64,000 nt of DNA from Prochlorococcus sp. AG-686-J21 (GCA_003210285.1 QCVS01000005.1:51574-115573); one strand, 5' to 3'; positions 45,134 through 56,761 are shown, counted from the stretch's first letter. The notes: generated from the sequence alone by a model not told the origin. Numbers and translations: made by a program.

Positions 45134-45946
45134 ATGATTAAAAAAAGTAGGTTAGATCTTTATCTTTTGTACAAAGGTTTATGTGAGACTCGTCAGAAAG
45201 CGCAGGGTCTAATTCTTGCAGGAAAGGTTAAAGATATCAATGGTAAGATTTTTGATAAACCTGGCCAACAAGTCTTAATAGGAACGGAATTTATTATTGA
45301 ATCTGAACCTCAATTTGTATCAAGAGGAGGAGAAAAATTACTGGAGGCTTTTGAAAAACTAAAGATAAATGTGAAAGATAGAATTTGTATAGATGCAGGA
45401 ATTTCTACTGGAGGATTTACTGATTGCTTATTGCAACAAGGGGCAAAAATGGTTTATGGGATAGATGTAGGTTATGGACAAACGGCTTGGAAAATAAGGG
45501 AAAATCCAAAAGTTAAACTCTTCGAAAGAACAAATATAAGGAAATTAAAGCCTTTAGATATCTATTCTGAAGAAAGTTTATTACCAAATTTTGTTGTAGC
45601 GGATTTGTCTTTTATTTCACTAAAGTTAGTTTTCCAATCTATTAATAATTTATTATCAGGAGATTCTATAGAGGGAATATTTCTTATTAAACCTCAATTT
45701 GAGGTAGGAAAAGATCGAGTAAGTAAAGGGGGTGTTGTAAGAAAGGCTGAATATCATATTGAGGCTATAGAGTCAGTTATTAATACAGCAGAACAATTGC
45801 AATGGAATATCCAAGGTCTAGTAGCTTCGCCATTAGTTGGACCTGCAGGAAATCATGAATATCTAGCTTGGATGTCTAAGATTGGGATGTCTAATCCTAT
45901 AATAAATAATGAATTTATAGAAAATTTAGTTAAAGCAACTCTTTAA
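45134..45946 (+). CDS. tlyA: TlyA family rRNA methyltransferase
   Basis: TlyA proteins are 2'-O-methyltransferases acting on rRNA; the mycobacterial one methylates 16S C1409 and 23S C1920, and the family was once called hemolysin A. The 270 residues have an N-terminal S4 RNA-binding domain (SRLDLYLLYKGLCETRQKAQGLI, 4-26) followed by an FtsJ-like methyltransferase domain with CIDAGISTGGFTDCLL, YGIDVGYGQ, VVADLSFISL and IKPQFEVGK. Its TAA directly abuts the convergent glnB stop with no intervening base. Confidence 0.9.
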   Translation: MIKKSRLDLYLLYKGLCETRQKAQGLILAGKVKDINGKIFDKPGQQVLIGTEFIIESEPQFVSRGGEKLLEAFEKLKINVKDRICIDAGISTGGFTDCLLQQGAKMVYGIDVGYGQTAWKIRENPKVKLFERTNIRKLKPLDIYSEESLLPNFVVADLSFISLKLVFQSINNLLSGDSIEGIFLIKPQFEVGKDRVSKGGVVRKAEYHIEAIESVINTAEQLQWNIQGLVASPLVGPAGNHEYLAWMSKIGMSNPIINNEFIENLVKATL

Positions 45947-46309
<363 letters not shown>

Positions 46310-46555
46310 TTAATTCTTTTTCTGAAAAACATCTAGTATTGAAACTCCAGAAGATGATTTGATCTTTAGACCCGCGCTAATTGCATCCTTAACTAGTAAC
46401 TTAGAGTTTTCTTTTGAAATTATTACTTGATTATTTGATAACGCCTCCCATTGATTATCTTCAAAATGCGTCTGGAGCCATAACATTCCAATAATACTTG
46501 TGGGCTTAAGAGATTTATTTGAATTATTGTCTATATTTACCAAAAAGATGTCCAT
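46310..46555 (-). CDS. Unknown 81-residue protein upstream of glnB
   Basis: The protein starts MDIFLVNIDNN and has 81 residues with no cysteine, no transmembrane segment and a WLQTHFEDNQWEAL stretch near the middle, followed by a short alpha/beta-looking C-terminal half. I do not recognise the family. It is a plausible real gene: it fills the space between queF and glnB, is co-directional with glnB at a 24-nt gap and has a candidate NtcA site upstream. A function in nitrogen control is only suggested by position. Confidence 0.7.
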   Translation of the reverse strand: MDIFLVNIDNNSNKSLKPTSIIGMLWLQTHFEDNQWEALSNNQVIISKENSKLLVKDAISAGLKIKSSSGVSILDVFQKKN

Positions 46556-46575
46556 AAATTTTTTGAAACTAGATA

Positions 46576-46619
46576 CATATAAGCCTTTTAAATGACTCTA
46601 GGATTGTTACTGTTGATAC
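46576..46619 (-). promoter_or_regulatory. Candidate NtcA-activated promoter of the glnB pair
   Basis: On the minus strand GTATCAACAGTAAC (46619-46606) fits GTN10AC and has one perfect NtcA half-site (GTA-N8-AAC against the consensus GTA-N8-TAC). A TATATG lies 24 nt downstream at 46581-46576, close to the NtcA-to-minus-10 distance of about 20-24 nt. Transcription would start near 46569, just ahead of the 81-residue gene at 46555 and then glnB. glnB is NtcA-controlled in other cyanobacteria. The second half-site is imperfect, so this is a candidate only. Confidence 0.45.
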
Positions 46620-46732
46620 AAAATGGATTTTTATATCCTTTGACTTATTAATTTGTAATACTTAAGTAAGGTTTTAATTTTTTGCGAATTATTAGCTTTT
46701 TATATAGTTTTAGTAAAGATAATTTTGAAAAA

Positions 46733-47143
46733 ATGAGTAAAGCTAATTTACACGATTCGACTAACAAGCCTTTATACGGTGAACGACTAATAGATGAATC
46801 AAATATTATTTGTTTTGAAAATCCAAATAAAAAAAGAATTTATGAAATTTCAATCGAATTACCTGAATTTACTTGTAAATGCCCATTCTCTGGGTATCCA
46901 GATTTTGCAAAATTAAGTGTCTTTTATCAGCCTAAGATGAAAGTATATGAGTTGAAATCTTTAAAACTTTATATTAATAAGTTTAGAGATCTCAAAATAT
47001 CACATGAAGAAGTGGTAAATAGAATTATGGATGATCTTTTAAATTCAGCAGCGCCACACTGGATTCATTTAAATGCTGATTTTAATCCTAGAGGAAATGT
47101 TTCTATGAAATTAGATGTTTACAGTGGAGAGAAAAGAAACTAA
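46733..47143 (+). CDS. queF: NADPH-dependent 7-cyano-7-deazaguanine reductase
   Basis: QueF reduces preQ0 to preQ1 on the way to queuosine in tRNA. The 136-residue single-domain form is the B. subtilis type, with the catalytic cysteine region [16 protein letters not shown], the QueF motif [15 protein letters not shown] and the substrate-binding [13 protein letters not shown] use the ATG at 46733 because an earlier in-frame TTG at 46682 adds a hydrophobic stretch unlike the family. Its stop interlocks with ccs1 (CTAA, 4-nt overlap). Confidence 0.92.
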   Translation: MSKANLHDSTNKPLYGERLIDESNIICFENPNKKRIYEISIELPEFTCKCPFSGYPDFAKLSVFYQPKMKVYELKSLKLYINKFRDLKISHEEVVNRIMDDLLNSAAPHWIHLNADFNPRGNVSMKLDVYSGEKRN

Positions 47144-48426
47144 TTATTCTTGATCTCATCTGATAATTTTAGAAATTCCTTCTTAAAACCTAAAAGATTT
47201 CTATTACTTAAACCACCAATAAATAATTTATTTGAATTTTCATTAAATAAAATCCATATTTGGTTTGTGGGAATAAGACTAAATATTGTTCCAAAAATTA
47301 TTAGAGTAAAAGATAAATAAATAAATGGTATTGAAGGATCATTTTTGATAATTAAACCACTACTAGGAATTATTTTTTTTAAAGATAGTTTTGAAGAATT
47401 AATTTCTAATGGATTATTATTTAGGTAAATAAAATTATCAGAAAAATCTTCAATATTTGAGACTTTAAGTGGACCATTTTCATTATCAATAGTTAAAAGA
47501 TAATTTTTTTTATTTTCTCTACCCAATTCAATTAAAAGCCCCCATATTTGATCTCCTATCTCTGGAATAGGTTTTAGTTGGAGTTGATAAAGAACACTAT
47601 CAATTTCCATAACAATATTTGAAACAGACCAATCCGCTTGATAAATAGTTAAACCTTTGAATCTGATAGGTTTATTTACTTGAGTTGTTTTTATTTCATT
47701 CAAATTTTGTTCTTTCGAAAAAAATTCTAAATTTGAAATAAACTGCTTTGGTTTCCCATCACTTTCACGTTCTATTAAAAAGTTTTTTAATTTTATTTTT
47801 ACTTTTGAATGTGTACTCTCATTTATTAAATCTAAACTTTCTCCTAATCTCAAATATTGTTCTTTAGACTGGCTACTAAAATTTCCGTATGCAGATCCAA
47901 TCAGTAAAATAATTAGCCCAATATGGACAATTATAGGTCCAATTTTTCCTACTAAGCCTTTTCTTCCCGACAATCGATTTTTAAATTTGGAAATACTCCA
48001 ACCTTTTTTCCTAAGTAAAGAATCAGCTTTTAAAATGTGATCTACATTTTGAATTATTTCGTAATTAGTTACTAATTGGAGTTTGTAAAAATTTTTTTCA
48101 TCTTTATAGTCAGTCCATTTTAATGCTGCTTTTAAAGATGGTATTTGCCTCCTAAAACTGCAAGCTGCAAGAGAAATACAAAGAAGTATTAATGAAAATA
48201 AAAACCAATTACTTGTATAAACATGATCTAATTGGAGGGTTATAACTTGGGATCCATTTATAAATCCAAAAATTGGGGTTTCGTTATAGAAATCAAGATA
48301 CTCTTGTTGATCATTTCCTTGAGGTATGAACGTTCCAACTCCACTTGAAATGGCAATGAAAATTATTAAAAGTATTGCAAATCTTAAGCTTGAAATGTTT
48401 AGAATAAATTTCTTAAAAATAACCAT
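47140..48426 (-). CDS. ccs1: Cytochrome c biogenesis protein Ccs1/ResB
   Basis: Ccs1 (also named CcsB or ResB) with CcsA forms the system II heme delivery and ligation machinery for c-type cytochromes at the thylakoid/plasma membrane. The 428 residues show three N-terminal membrane segments (about 12-32, 67-90, 156-180) and one near 370, with a large lumenal domain between. The family motif around [19 protein letters not shown] and [10 protein letters not shown] is present. The ccdA gene lies immediately upstream with no gap, forming a logical assembly pair. CcsA is not in the window. Confidence 0.92.
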   Translation of the reverse strand: MVIFKKFILNISSLRFAILLIIFIAISSGVGTFIPQGNDQQEYLDFYNETPIFGFINGSQVITLQLDHVYTSNWFLFSLILLCISLAACSFRRQIPSLKAALKWTDYKDEKNFYKLQLVTNYEIIQNVDHILKADSLLRKKGWSISKFKNRLSGRKGLVGKIGPIIVHIGLIILLIGSAYGNFSSQSKEQYLRLGESLDLINESTHSKVKIKLKNFLIERESDGKPKQFISNLEFFSKEQNLNEIKTTQVNKPIRFKGLTIYQADWSVSNIVMEIDSVLYQLQLKPIPEIGDQIWGLLIELGRENKKNYLLTIDNENGPLKVSNIEDFSDNFIYLNNNPLEINSSKLSLKKIIPSSGLIIKNDPSIPFIYLSFTLIIFGTIFSLIPTNQIWILFNENSNKLFIGGLSNRNLLGFKKEFLKLSDEIKNN

Positions 48427-49083
48427 TTAGATCCAATTTGCTATTAAATTTAGAATCCCTATAGAAACTAAAAATACTCCACTTAAAGTAGGAATTATTT
48501 GACTATATTTTCTGAGTTCTAGAAACTGCTTTAAATTTTCAGTTGTCACTCCTGCAAGGATTAATGGTGTTACTTGACCAAGGCCAAAGAAGAATAAAAA
48601 AATTATCGAAATTGTAGGATTTTTTGCTTGTGATACCCATGCTAGGAGTGTTGCTAATACTGGAGTAATGCAAGGCGAAGAGGCAAGACCAAAAGCTCCA
48701 CCTATTATAAAAGGAGTAATTACAGAAGGTAGCTTATCTTCCATAAATCGCAAATCAGGCCCATTAGGTAGTTGGAACTTTAAAATTCCTAATAAATTTA
48801 GACCCATAATTATTGCTATGAAAGCTACTAAAGATGAGTAGTAAGATGGTAATTGTCCATATATTTTCCCTAAGAATCCACTTAATGCACCCAATATAAT
48901 TAGGGAAAATATCACCCCTCCAGAAAAACTTATAAGTTTAAATTTATTATTCTTAGTTCCACCAACATATGCAATTGTGATTGGCAGTAAAGATAAAGAA
49001 CATGGACCAAGACTCGTTAAAAGGCCTGCGGTAAAAACTAATAATATGGTAAGTGGGCCTGGGTGATTAAGCCCTTGCTCCAT
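48427..49083 (-). CDS. ccdA: Thiol-disulfide transporter CcdA
   Basis: CcdA carries reducing equivalents across the membrane to keep apocytochrome c heme-binding cysteines reduced. The 218-residue protein has six hydrophobic segments and the two redox cysteines in matching positions of the internal repeat: Cys28 in SLGPCSLSLLP and the cysteine in ASSPCITPVLATLL. The length is right for the family. Its stop abuts the ccs1 start, so the two are surely cotranscribed. Confidence 0.93.
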   Translation of the reverse strand: MEQGLNHPGPLTILLVFTAGLLTSLGPCSLSLLPITIAYVGGTKNNKFKLISFSGGVIFSLIILGALSGFLGKIYGQLPSYYSSLVAFIAIIMGLNLLGILKFQLPNGPDLRFMEDKLPSVITPFIIGGAFGLASSPCITPVLATLLAWVSQAKNPTISIIFLFFFGLGQVTPLILAGVTTENLKQFLELRKYSQIIPTLSGVFLVSIGILNLIANWI

Positions 49084-49166
49084 TAGTAAATTACCCTTTT
49101 GAGCTAATTCTGAAATAAATAAATTAATTGAGGCGATAACAGAAATCTATATCCTCTAAATTCTAA

Positions 49167-50396
49167 CTAATGAAGAGACTTTCGTGTACTAATCATGCCT
49201 ATATATCCCGTCGATTCTAGTGAACACCTTAACAACATTCCAATCACAAAAAATGAGGACAATAAGGAATTTCCTCCGTAACTTACAAAAGGTAATGGCA
49301 ACCCAGTTGTAGGCATTGTTCCTGTTGCCACAGCTATATGCATTATAGATTGACCTATAAGTAAGGTTACGCATCCAATAGCAACTAACTTTGTATAATT
49401 GTTCCTACACTTTATTGCGATTCGTAAGCTTACATAAGAAAAAAGAACTAAAAAGGCCAACAATAATGTTGATCCTAACAAACCAAATTCTTCTGCAAAA
49501 ATAGCAAAAATGAAATCTGTGCTTTGAATTGGTAAATATTGTAATTTTTGTGTAGATAGACCAAATCCTTGTCCAAATAATCCTCCTGAACCTATAGCTA
49601 GTAAACTCTGAATTAATTGATAGCCATTCCCCTCGGCATCTTTCCAAGGATCTAGGAAAGATATGACTCTTAGCTTTTGATATTCATTACTCAAAATACT
49701 TATACAACCACTAAAAAATCCTAGTGAAGCTACTGATAAAAGCGAACTAAATTTGACTCCCCCGCATAAACCCATCACCCAAAAAAGAATACCTGTTAAT
49801 CCTGCGGTACTTAAATTGGGCTGCTTCATTATTAATAAAATTAAAAACCCAAACGTACCTAAGGAAAATATTTTTTTATTATTTTTTACTAAATTCCAAT
49901 GTGCAAATAAGTTAGCTGCTTCCAAAATTGAAAAAGGTTTAATTAATTCAGAAGGTTGGATTTGTAGAGGACCCAGAATTAACCATCTTGAAGAACCGTT
50001 AACTGTACTGCCAAAAAATATTGTTAAAATAATTAAGAAAATTAAGAGGTAGAAAATAATTTTTGAAATTTTTAAAAGATCTCTAATATTTGTATTTAAA
50101 ACAAAATAAAAGAAAGTTAATCCAGGTATACACCAAATCATTTGTCTTTTTAAATAATAAGCCCAATCCCCCATTTCCTTACTAGCCACCCACCAACTAG
50201 CAGAACCAAGAATAAACAAACCTAAAACTGACCAAATACCTATCAAAATGAGTAAGAGTTTCCCTTCATAAGGCCAGATTTTCCAAGGTAAAGGTAATAA
50301 ATTGTCCCTTAAATAATTGGGGTTGCGTATGGAATCAAAAGTTCTATTTCTTTTAAAATCACTATTAAGTTTTATGGCTGATTGACTAATCTCCAA
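49167..50396 (-). CDS. ftsW: SEDS-family peptidoglycan polymerase FtsW/RodA
   Basis: SEDS proteins polymerise lipid II with a partner class B PBP, FtsW in division and RodA in elongation. The 409 residues have a soluble N-terminal arm of about 45, then ten membrane segments. Hallmarks include NGSSRWLILGPLQIQPSELIKP, with the catalytic-pocket stretch FLDPWKDAEGNGYQLIQSLLAIGSGGLFGQG, FIFAIFAEEFG and the C-terminal TGLPLPFVSYGGNSLL. Sequence alone cannot cleanly separate FtsW from RodA; FtsW is likelier from the N-terminal arm and common annotation. It lies 83 nt upstream of ccdA. Confidence 0.88.
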   Translation of the reverse strand: MEISQSAIKLNSDFKRNRTFDSIRNPNYLRDNLLPLPWKIWPYEGKLLLILIGIWSVLGLFILGSASWWVASKEMGDWAYYLKRQMIWCIPGLTFFYFVLNTNIRDLLKISKIIFYLLIFLIILTIFFGSTVNGSSRWLILGPLQIQPSELIKPFSILEAANLFAHWNLVKNNKKIFSLGTFGFLILLIMKQPNLSTAGLTGILFWVMGLCGGVKFSSLLSVASLGFFSGCISILSNEYQKLRVISFLDPWKDAEGNGYQLIQSLLAIGSGGLFGQGFGLSTQKLQYLPIQSTDFIFAIFAEEFGLLGSTLLLAFLVLFSYVSLRIAIKCRNNYTKLVAIGCVTLLIGQSIMHIAVATGTMPTTGLPLPFVSYGGNSLLSSFFVIGMLLRCSLESTGYIGMISTRKSLH

Positions 50397-50594
50397 TTTT
50401 AAATTTGTAGATATACTATTGAGACGTTAAATAACTACTTTGCCAAGTCTTTATGTAGCTTTTTCGAGTGAATTTGAGTTTTTAGATTTTGATTAATAAA
50501 ACTCAATTTATTTTAAGTTATTCAAAAACATATAAATCAAATATCACAAATCTTAAGAATTAGGTCTTTAAATAAAAAATACCTAGCTAAAAGG

Positions 50595-50648
50595 CCCCTC
50601 CCCATGATAGTTTCGTGGTTTATATCCTTAAATCTGTATAGAGGGGGG
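50595..50648 (+). promoter_or_regulatory. C-run/G-run leader hairpin before the atp operon
   Basis: CCCCTC at 50595-50600 (within CCCCTCCCC) can pair with GAGGGG at 50641-50646 (within GAGGGGGG), enclosing about 40 nt. The G-run lies 10 nt before the ATG of the first atp gene, where a ribosome-binding site should be, so the upstream C-run could mask it. These two runs stand out in very AT-rich DNA. No T-run follows, so a terminator is less likely than a translational switch or a stabilising stem. Confidence 0.45.
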
Positions 50649-50658
50649 TTTCTAAATT

Positions 50659-51138
50659 ATGTTCACATCAGTGGACTCAAATAGAAAAAAAAATGTTGAA
50701 CATCTTCCTGGTATGAATGTTCAACATTCGCCTTCCCAGGATAATTCTTTCATTAATGAAATTAAATTAGTTTTTGCAAGCCAATTTCAAAAATTATTTT
50801 CAAATAATGATGAATACATTAAATTGCAAATAACAATTTTTGGTATTACTTTTGTCTTTGCCATTCTAGTGGCATTAATAACAGGAATTATAATAGGGTA
50901 TACTTTTGGTTTTAGTGTTTTAATTGGCGCCATTGCTGGAATCTTTTACTTACGTTTGCTTGCTAAAAGCATAGGAAAAATTGGAAAAGAATCTACTGGA
51001 GTTTCTCAATTACAACTATTGGTTCCAGTATGTCTCTTTATTTTTGCGAGCAAGCTAGGGTCTTTAGATATTTTTCCAGTAATGATAGGCTTTTTTATCT
51101 ATAAGCCTTCTCTTGTATTTTATTTTTCACGTTCTTAA
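50659..51138 (+). CDS. atpI: ATP synthase protein I
   Basis: AtpI is a small membrane protein encoded at the head of many ATP synthase operons and thought to help c-ring assembly. The 159 residues have a polar N-terminus of about 50 and then four hydrophobic segments (about 70-90, 92-108, 123-138, 140-155), matching the cyanobacterial form. Sequence conservation is low across species, and the assignment relies mostly on membrane pattern and position directly before the a subunit (45-nt gap). Confidence 0.8.
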   Translation: MFTSVDSNRKKNVEHLPGMNVQHSPSQDNSFINEIKLVFASQFQKLFSNNDEYIKLQITIFGITFVFAILVALITGIIIGYTFGFSVLIGAIAGIFYLRLLAKSIGKIGKESTGVSQLQLLVPVCLFIFASKLGSLDIFPVMIGFFIYKPSLVFYFSRS

Positions 51139-51183
51139 ATAAATTTTGTTTTTCAAAATTTATAAATTTTTATTTAAATCAAA

Positions 51184-51909
51184 ATGTTCTTAAATTCCTT
51201 GCCAACAAATTTTGCAGCATTAGAAGTGGGCCAGCATCTGTATTGGCAAATTGGAAATATAAGACTTCACGGACAAGTTTTTTTGACTTCTTGGATCCTA
51301 TTAGGAGCTTTATTAGTTTTCATCTCTTTAGGGACTAAAAAAATGGAAAATGATCCTAAAGGATTGCAGAATTTACTAGAATTTTTGTGGGACTATATAA
51401 GAGATCTTGCAAGAACGCAAATTGGTGAAAAAGTATATAGAGATTGGATGCCTTTTATAGGAACTCTATTCTTATTTGTTTTTATAAGTAATTGGGGAGG
51501 AGCGCTAATACCTTGGAAATTAATTAAGTTACCAAGTGGAGAATTAGGAGCTCCAACGGCGGATATTAATACTACGATTGCACTGGCATTGCTAGTTTCT
51601 TTATCTTATTTCTATGCTGGTCTCAGTAATAAGGGCTGGAGATATTTTGAATATTATGTTCATCCAACACCGATAATGCTGCCTTTTAAAATTTTAGAGG
51701 ACTTTACTAAACCTTTGTCTTTATCTTTTAGGCTTTTTGGAAATATTCTTGCTGATGAACTTGTTGTTGGTGTTTTAGTTTTTCTAGTCCCCTTAGTTTT
51801 ACCCATTCCTGTAATGTTTCTAGGGTTGTTCACCAGTGCAATTCAAGCTTTAATCTTTGCCACACTAGCTGCTTACTATATCGGAGAAGCGGTGGAAGAA
51901 CATCATTAG
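51184..51909 (+). CDS. atpB: ATP synthase F0 subunit a
   Basis: Subunit a forms the proton half-channels next to the c-ring in the thylakoid membrane. The 241-residue protein has five membrane helices. The essential arginine lies in [19 protein letters not shown], and the last helix region has [26 protein letters not shown] with the expected Gln and Glu. In plastid and many cyanobacterial annotations this gene is called atpI. It is followed by a 164-nt gap with structured RNA potential before the c-subunit gene. Confidence 0.96.
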   Translation: MFLNSLPTNFAALEVGQHLYWQIGNIRLHGQVFLTSWILLGALLVFISLGTKKMENDPKGLQNLLEFLWDYIRDLARTQIGEKVYRDWMPFIGTLFLFVFISNWGGALIPWKLIKLPSGELGAPTADINTTIALALLVSLSYFYAGLSNKGWRYFEYYVHPTPIMLPFKILEDFTKPLSLSFRLFGNILADELVVGVLVFLVPLVLPIPVMFLGLFTSAIQALIFATLAAYYIGEAVEEHH

Positions 51910-51924
51910 CTTCTCTTTAATACA

Positions 51925-51953
51925 TTTAGACTCTTTTACAAAGGGCCTATAAT
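51925..51953 (+). promoter_or_regulatory. Candidate internal promoter for the c-subunit gene
   Basis: TTTAGA at 51925-51930 and a perfect TATAAT at 51948-51953 are separated by 17 nt. A start near 51960 would give a leader of about 114 nt carrying two hairpins before the c-subunit ATG at 52074. An extra promoter here would help raise c-subunit output, which is needed in more than ten copies per enzyme. Confidence 0.45.
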
Positions 51954-51976
51954 CTGGCAAAATATTTAATCGCGTA

Positions 51977-52015
51977 GGTCTGAATAAATCAGACCCATTC
52001 TTAAAAAAAAGAATG
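51977..52015 (+). repeat. Two abutting hairpins before the c-subunit gene
   Basis: Stem one is GGTCTGA (51977-51983) with TCAGACC (51989-51995) around a 5-nt loop. Stem two is CATTCTT (51996-52002) with AAGAATG (52009-52015) around a loop of six A. Both have seven perfect pairs and they touch with no gap. No T-run follows either one. They may stabilise the downstream mRNA, mark a processing point or tune atpE translation. Confidence 0.6.
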
Positions 52016-52055
52016 TCCAAGCGTGTTAGACAAAAAGATTTATCACAAGCATTAA

Positions 52056-52319
<264 letters not shown>

Positions 52320-52387
52320 AAGTTATTGTTGCTTTTAATTCTTATTAGCAATATTTAAATTTAATTTTTTAATTTCAACTGAAACAT

Positions 52388-52849
52388 ATGTTGGCCTTTG
52401 ATTTTTTTGGTGCTACTGAAGGTGGGTTATTTGATATAAATGCCACTTTGCCTCTTATGGCAATACAAGTAGTCGCTCTTACTTACATCCTAAATTCTCT
52501 CTTTTTTAAGCCTGTTGGTAAGGTTGTTGAGAAAAGAGAAAAATTTGTAAGTAACAATATTACGGATGCCAAAAATAAACTTTTAGAAGTTGAAAAATTA
52601 GAAGCTGATTTATTAATTCAGCTTCAAAGTGCTCGTTTTGAAGCTCAAAAGATTGTGAACGAAGCCGAAAATGAATCTGATAAGCTTTATAAAGAAGCGC
52701 TTGAACTTGCTAATAATGAAGCAAACGCTTCAAAGGAAAAAGCAAGGTTAGACATAGAAAATCAGACCTCTTCAGCTCGTGAACAACTTTTTAAGCAAGC
52801 TGATGACTTAAGCGACCTTATTGTTAATAGATTAATTCTAGAAAAATGA
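52388..52849 (+). CDS. atpG: ATP synthase F0 subunit b'
   Basis: Photosynthetic bacteria build the peripheral stalk from b and b' heterodimers. This 153-residue protein has a membrane helix at about 18-40 and then a long Glu/Lys/Ala-rich coiled coil. It lacks the N-terminal extension seen in the b protein next door. The name atpG (plastid use) means b' here, not gamma. Its stop overlaps the atpF start by 4 nt, favouring equal synthesis. Confidence 0.92.
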   Translation: MLAFDFFGATEGGLFDINATLPLMAIQVVALTYILNSLFFKPVGKVVEKREKFVSNNITDAKNKLLEVEKLEADLLIQLQSARFEAQKIVNEAENESDKLYKEALELANNEANASKEKARLDIENQTSSAREQLFKQADDLSDLIVNRLILEK

Positions 52850-53358
52850 ATTTACCTCTTCTAGCTACAGAAGGTTTTGGATTAAATCTTAATTTATTCG
52901 AAACTAACGTTCTTAATTGGGCTGTAGTTGTTTTTGGCCTTTATAAATTTTTACCAGGTTTTCTAGGTAAAATGCTTCAAAAAAGAAGAGAAGGAATTCT
53001 TCTTGAATTAAAAGATGCAGAAGATCGACTTCTTAAGGCAACAGAAGCTTTAGAGAAAGCAAAGACTGACTTGTCTTTAGCAGAAGAAAAAGCTAGTCAA
53101 ATAAAAGCAGATTCTCTTAAGAGATCTGAATCAATCAGGATGGAAAGTGAGAAAAAAGCTATTGAAGAGATGGCACGAATCAAACAAAGTGCAATCTCTG
53201 ACGAAAGCTCAGAAGCCTCAAGAGCAATTTCTCAACTTCGTAAAGAAGCTGTTGAATTAGCTATTAAGAAAGCTTTAGATTCTCTACCAAATAGACTTGA
53301 TCAAACAACTCAAGAAAATTTGGTAACTCAATCCATAAATAATATTGAGATGAATTAA
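52846..53358 (+). CDS. atpF: ATP synthase F0 subunit b
   Basis: Subunit b is the second half of the peripheral stalk. The 170 residues include a short N-terminal lead ([23 protein letters not shown]), a membrane segment around 24-40 and a long charged coiled coil from about 45, typical for cyanobacterial AtpF. It overlaps b' by 4 nt and the delta gene by a single base (TAATG). Confidence 0.93.
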   Translation: MNLPLLATEGFGLNLNLFETNVLNWAVVVFGLYKFLPGFLGKMLQKRREGILLELKDAEDRLLKATEALEKAKTDLSLAEEKASQIKADSLKRSESIRMESEKKAIEEMARIKQSAISDESSEASRAISQLRKEAVELAIKKALDSLPNRLDQTTQENLVTQSINNIEMN

Positions 53359-53900
53359 TGCCACTTTTAAATTCCGTCACTACCCCATATGCAGAAGCAT
53401 TACTTCAGGTTGTTAGTGAAAATGATCAAACTGAAGCAATGGTTAAGGAGGTAAAACAACTACTTTCCTTGATAAATGATGCCCCTGATTTAGAAAAAAC
53501 TTTATCTTCTCCAGTTTTAGAGACAGATATTAAGAAAAAAATCATAATTGAAATCTTTTCAGAAAAGATTAATTCTTCTCTTTTAAATTTTTTAAAATTA
53601 TTAGCTGATAGGCAAAGAATTGGAATTGTAACTTCAATTCTTGATAGATTTTTAGAAATTTACAGAGAAAATAGTAATATTGCTTTGGCAACTGTTACTT
53701 CTGCTGTCGAGCTTACTGATGACCAAAAAGGTTTAATTACCAAAAAAATTATCAATATAGCTGGTACTGAAAAATTAGAACTTGTAACTAAAATCGACCC
53801 ATCCCTCATTGGTGGTTTCGTCGCGAGTGTAGGATCTAAAGTAATTGATGCTAGTCTTGCCTCTCAAATTAGAAAGCTTGGATTGTCACTATCCAAGTAA
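53358..53900 (+). CDS. atpH: ATP synthase F1 subunit delta
   Basis: Delta caps the F1 head and joins it to the b/b' stalk. The 180-residue protein has the helical N-terminal domain (TPYAEALLQVVSE, SPVLETDIKKKII, LLNFLKLLADRQRIGIV) and the C-terminal KIDPSLIGGFVASVGSKVIDASLASQIRKL signature. It is called atpD in plastid nomenclature. It starts one base inside the atpF stop and is followed 31 nt later by atpA. Confidence 0.95.
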   Translation: MPLLNSVTTPYAEALLQVVSENDQTEAMVKEVKQLLSLINDAPDLEKTLSSPVLETDIKKKIIIEIFSEKINSSLLNFLKLLADRQRIGIVTSILDRFLEIYRENSNIALATVTSAVELTDDQKGLITKKIINIAGTEKLELVTKIDPSLIGGFVASVGSKVIDASLASQIRKLGLSLSK

Positions 53901-53919
53901 ATTCAAAATCCAACCTTAA

Positions 53920-55449
<1,530 letters not shown>

Positions 55450-55469
55450 ATTTATTCTAAGGAGTCATT

Positions 55470-56420
55470 ATGGCAAATCTTAAAGAAATTAGAGATCGAA
55501 TTGTTTCTGTTAAAAACACTAGAAAAATTACAGAAGCTATGAGACTAGTTGCAGCTGCCAAGGTAAGAAGGGCACAAGATCAAGTTCTGAAAAGTAGACC
55601 TTTCGCTGACAAACTTGCTCGTGTCTTGGAGAATATTCAATCCAGGGTGCAGTTTGAATCTGTAGACTCTCCTCTCTTATCCAAAAGAGATGTAAAAACA
55701 ATTTCTTTGGTCTGTATAACTGCTGATCGAGGTTTATGTGGTGGTTACAATACCAACATAATTAAAAAGGTAGAAGTTAGGTACGCAGAGTTAATCAAAC
55801 AAGGTTATGAACCGAATTTGATTTTAGTTGGCAAAAAGGCAATAGGCTACTTCCAAAATAGGAAGGATAGATACGTAATTAAAAGTACATTTAAAGAGCT
55901 AGAACAAGTACCCACAGCTGTTGACTCTGAAGGAATAACAAATGAAGTCTTAGCTGAATTCTTATCAGAAAACTCAGATAGAGTAGAAATTATATATACC
56001 AAATTTATTACTCTCGTAAGTTGTGCTCCAGTAGTGCAAACATTATTACCATTAGATCCTCAAGGAATTGCTGAGGAAAATGATGAGATTTTTAGATTAA
56101 CTACAAAAAATAGTAAGTTACTCGTTGAAAAATCAAGTGTAGAAAAAAATGATTCAGAGCAATTACCTTCTGATATTGTGTTTGAGCAAAGTCCTGATCA
56201 GTTATTAGATTCCTTATTACCTTTGTACTTGCAGAATCAAATTCTTAGAGCGCTTCAAGAGTCTGCCGCTTCAGAACTTGCCTGTAGAATGACCGCCATG
56301 AATAATGCTAGTGATAATGCTAAAGAATTAGCAAGTACTTTAAACCTTACATATAACAAGGCGAGACAAGCTGCTATAACTCAAGAGATACTAGAAGTAG
56401 TAGGAGGTTCAGCAGTCTAG
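55470..56420 (+). CDS. atpC: ATP synthase F1 subunit gamma
   Basis: Gamma is the central shaft. The 316 residues start [34 protein letters not shown] and end in [40 protein letters not shown], both strongly conserved. The middle insertion of about 30-40 residues typical of cyanobacterial/plastid gamma is present (around 195-235), without the redox cysteine pair of plants. In E. coli terms this is atpG. The operon stops here; beta and epsilon genes lie elsewhere. Confidence 0.96.
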   Translation: MANLKEIRDRIVSVKNTRKITEAMRLVAAAKVRRAQDQVLKSRPFADKLARVLENIQSRVQFESVDSPLLSKRDVKTISLVCITADRGLCGGYNTNIIKKVEVRYAELIKQGYEPNLILVGKKAIGYFQNRKDRYVIKSTFKELEQVPTAVDSEGITNEVLAEFLSENSDRVEIIYTKFITLVSCAPVVQTLLPLDPQGIAEENDEIFRLTTKNSKLLVEKSSVEKNDSEQLPSDIVFEQSPDQLLDSLLPLYLQNQILRALQESAASELACRMTAMNNASDNAKELASTLNLTYNKARQAAITQEILEVVGGSAV

Positions 56421-56434
56421 CTGAATCGTTAAAA

Positions 56435-56761
56435 ATGTCCAAATATAATATAAAACTTGAATTAGAAAAAAAGATGTATGTTTTTTTATGTCCTGGAGAT
56501 CAAGATATAATATCAGCTGCTAAAGTTAATGGGATTGATTTACCAAGTAGTTGCTGTTCGGGAGTATGCACAAGCTGTGCCTCAATGGTGATCGATGGAA
56601 CAGTAGAACAAGAAGATGCAATGGGTTTAAATGATGATCTGAAGGAAAAGGGATTTGCTCTTTTATGTGTTGCATATCCAAAGTCTGATCTACATATTAT
56701 TGTCGGAGATGAAGTTGAAGATAATCTATATAATGATCAATTTGGTAAATATCAAAAATGA
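56435..56761 (+). CDS. 2Fe-2S ferredoxin
   Basis: The 108-residue protein has the plant-type cluster ligands Cys40, Cys45, Cys48 (in CCSGVCTSC) and Cys78 (LLCVAYPKSD). It resembles photosynthetic ferredoxin but is not the main PetF: an extra Cys41 replaces the usual residue before Ser, and the N- and C-termini differ. It begins 14 nt after the gamma gene and overlaps the following 67-residue gene by 4 nt, so it may be transcribed with the atp operon. Its redox partner is unknown. Confidence 0.88.
   Translation: MSKYNIKLELEKKMYVFLCPGDQDIISAAKVNGIDLPSSCCSGVCTSCASMVIDGTVEQEDAMGLNDDLKEKGFALLCVAYPKSDLHIIVGDEVEDNLYNDQFGKYQK

Noticed and set aside
46682..46732. Longer N-terminus for queF from a TTG
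   Set aside because: The 17 extra residues are hydrophobic and absent from the family; the ATG at 46733 gives the usual length.
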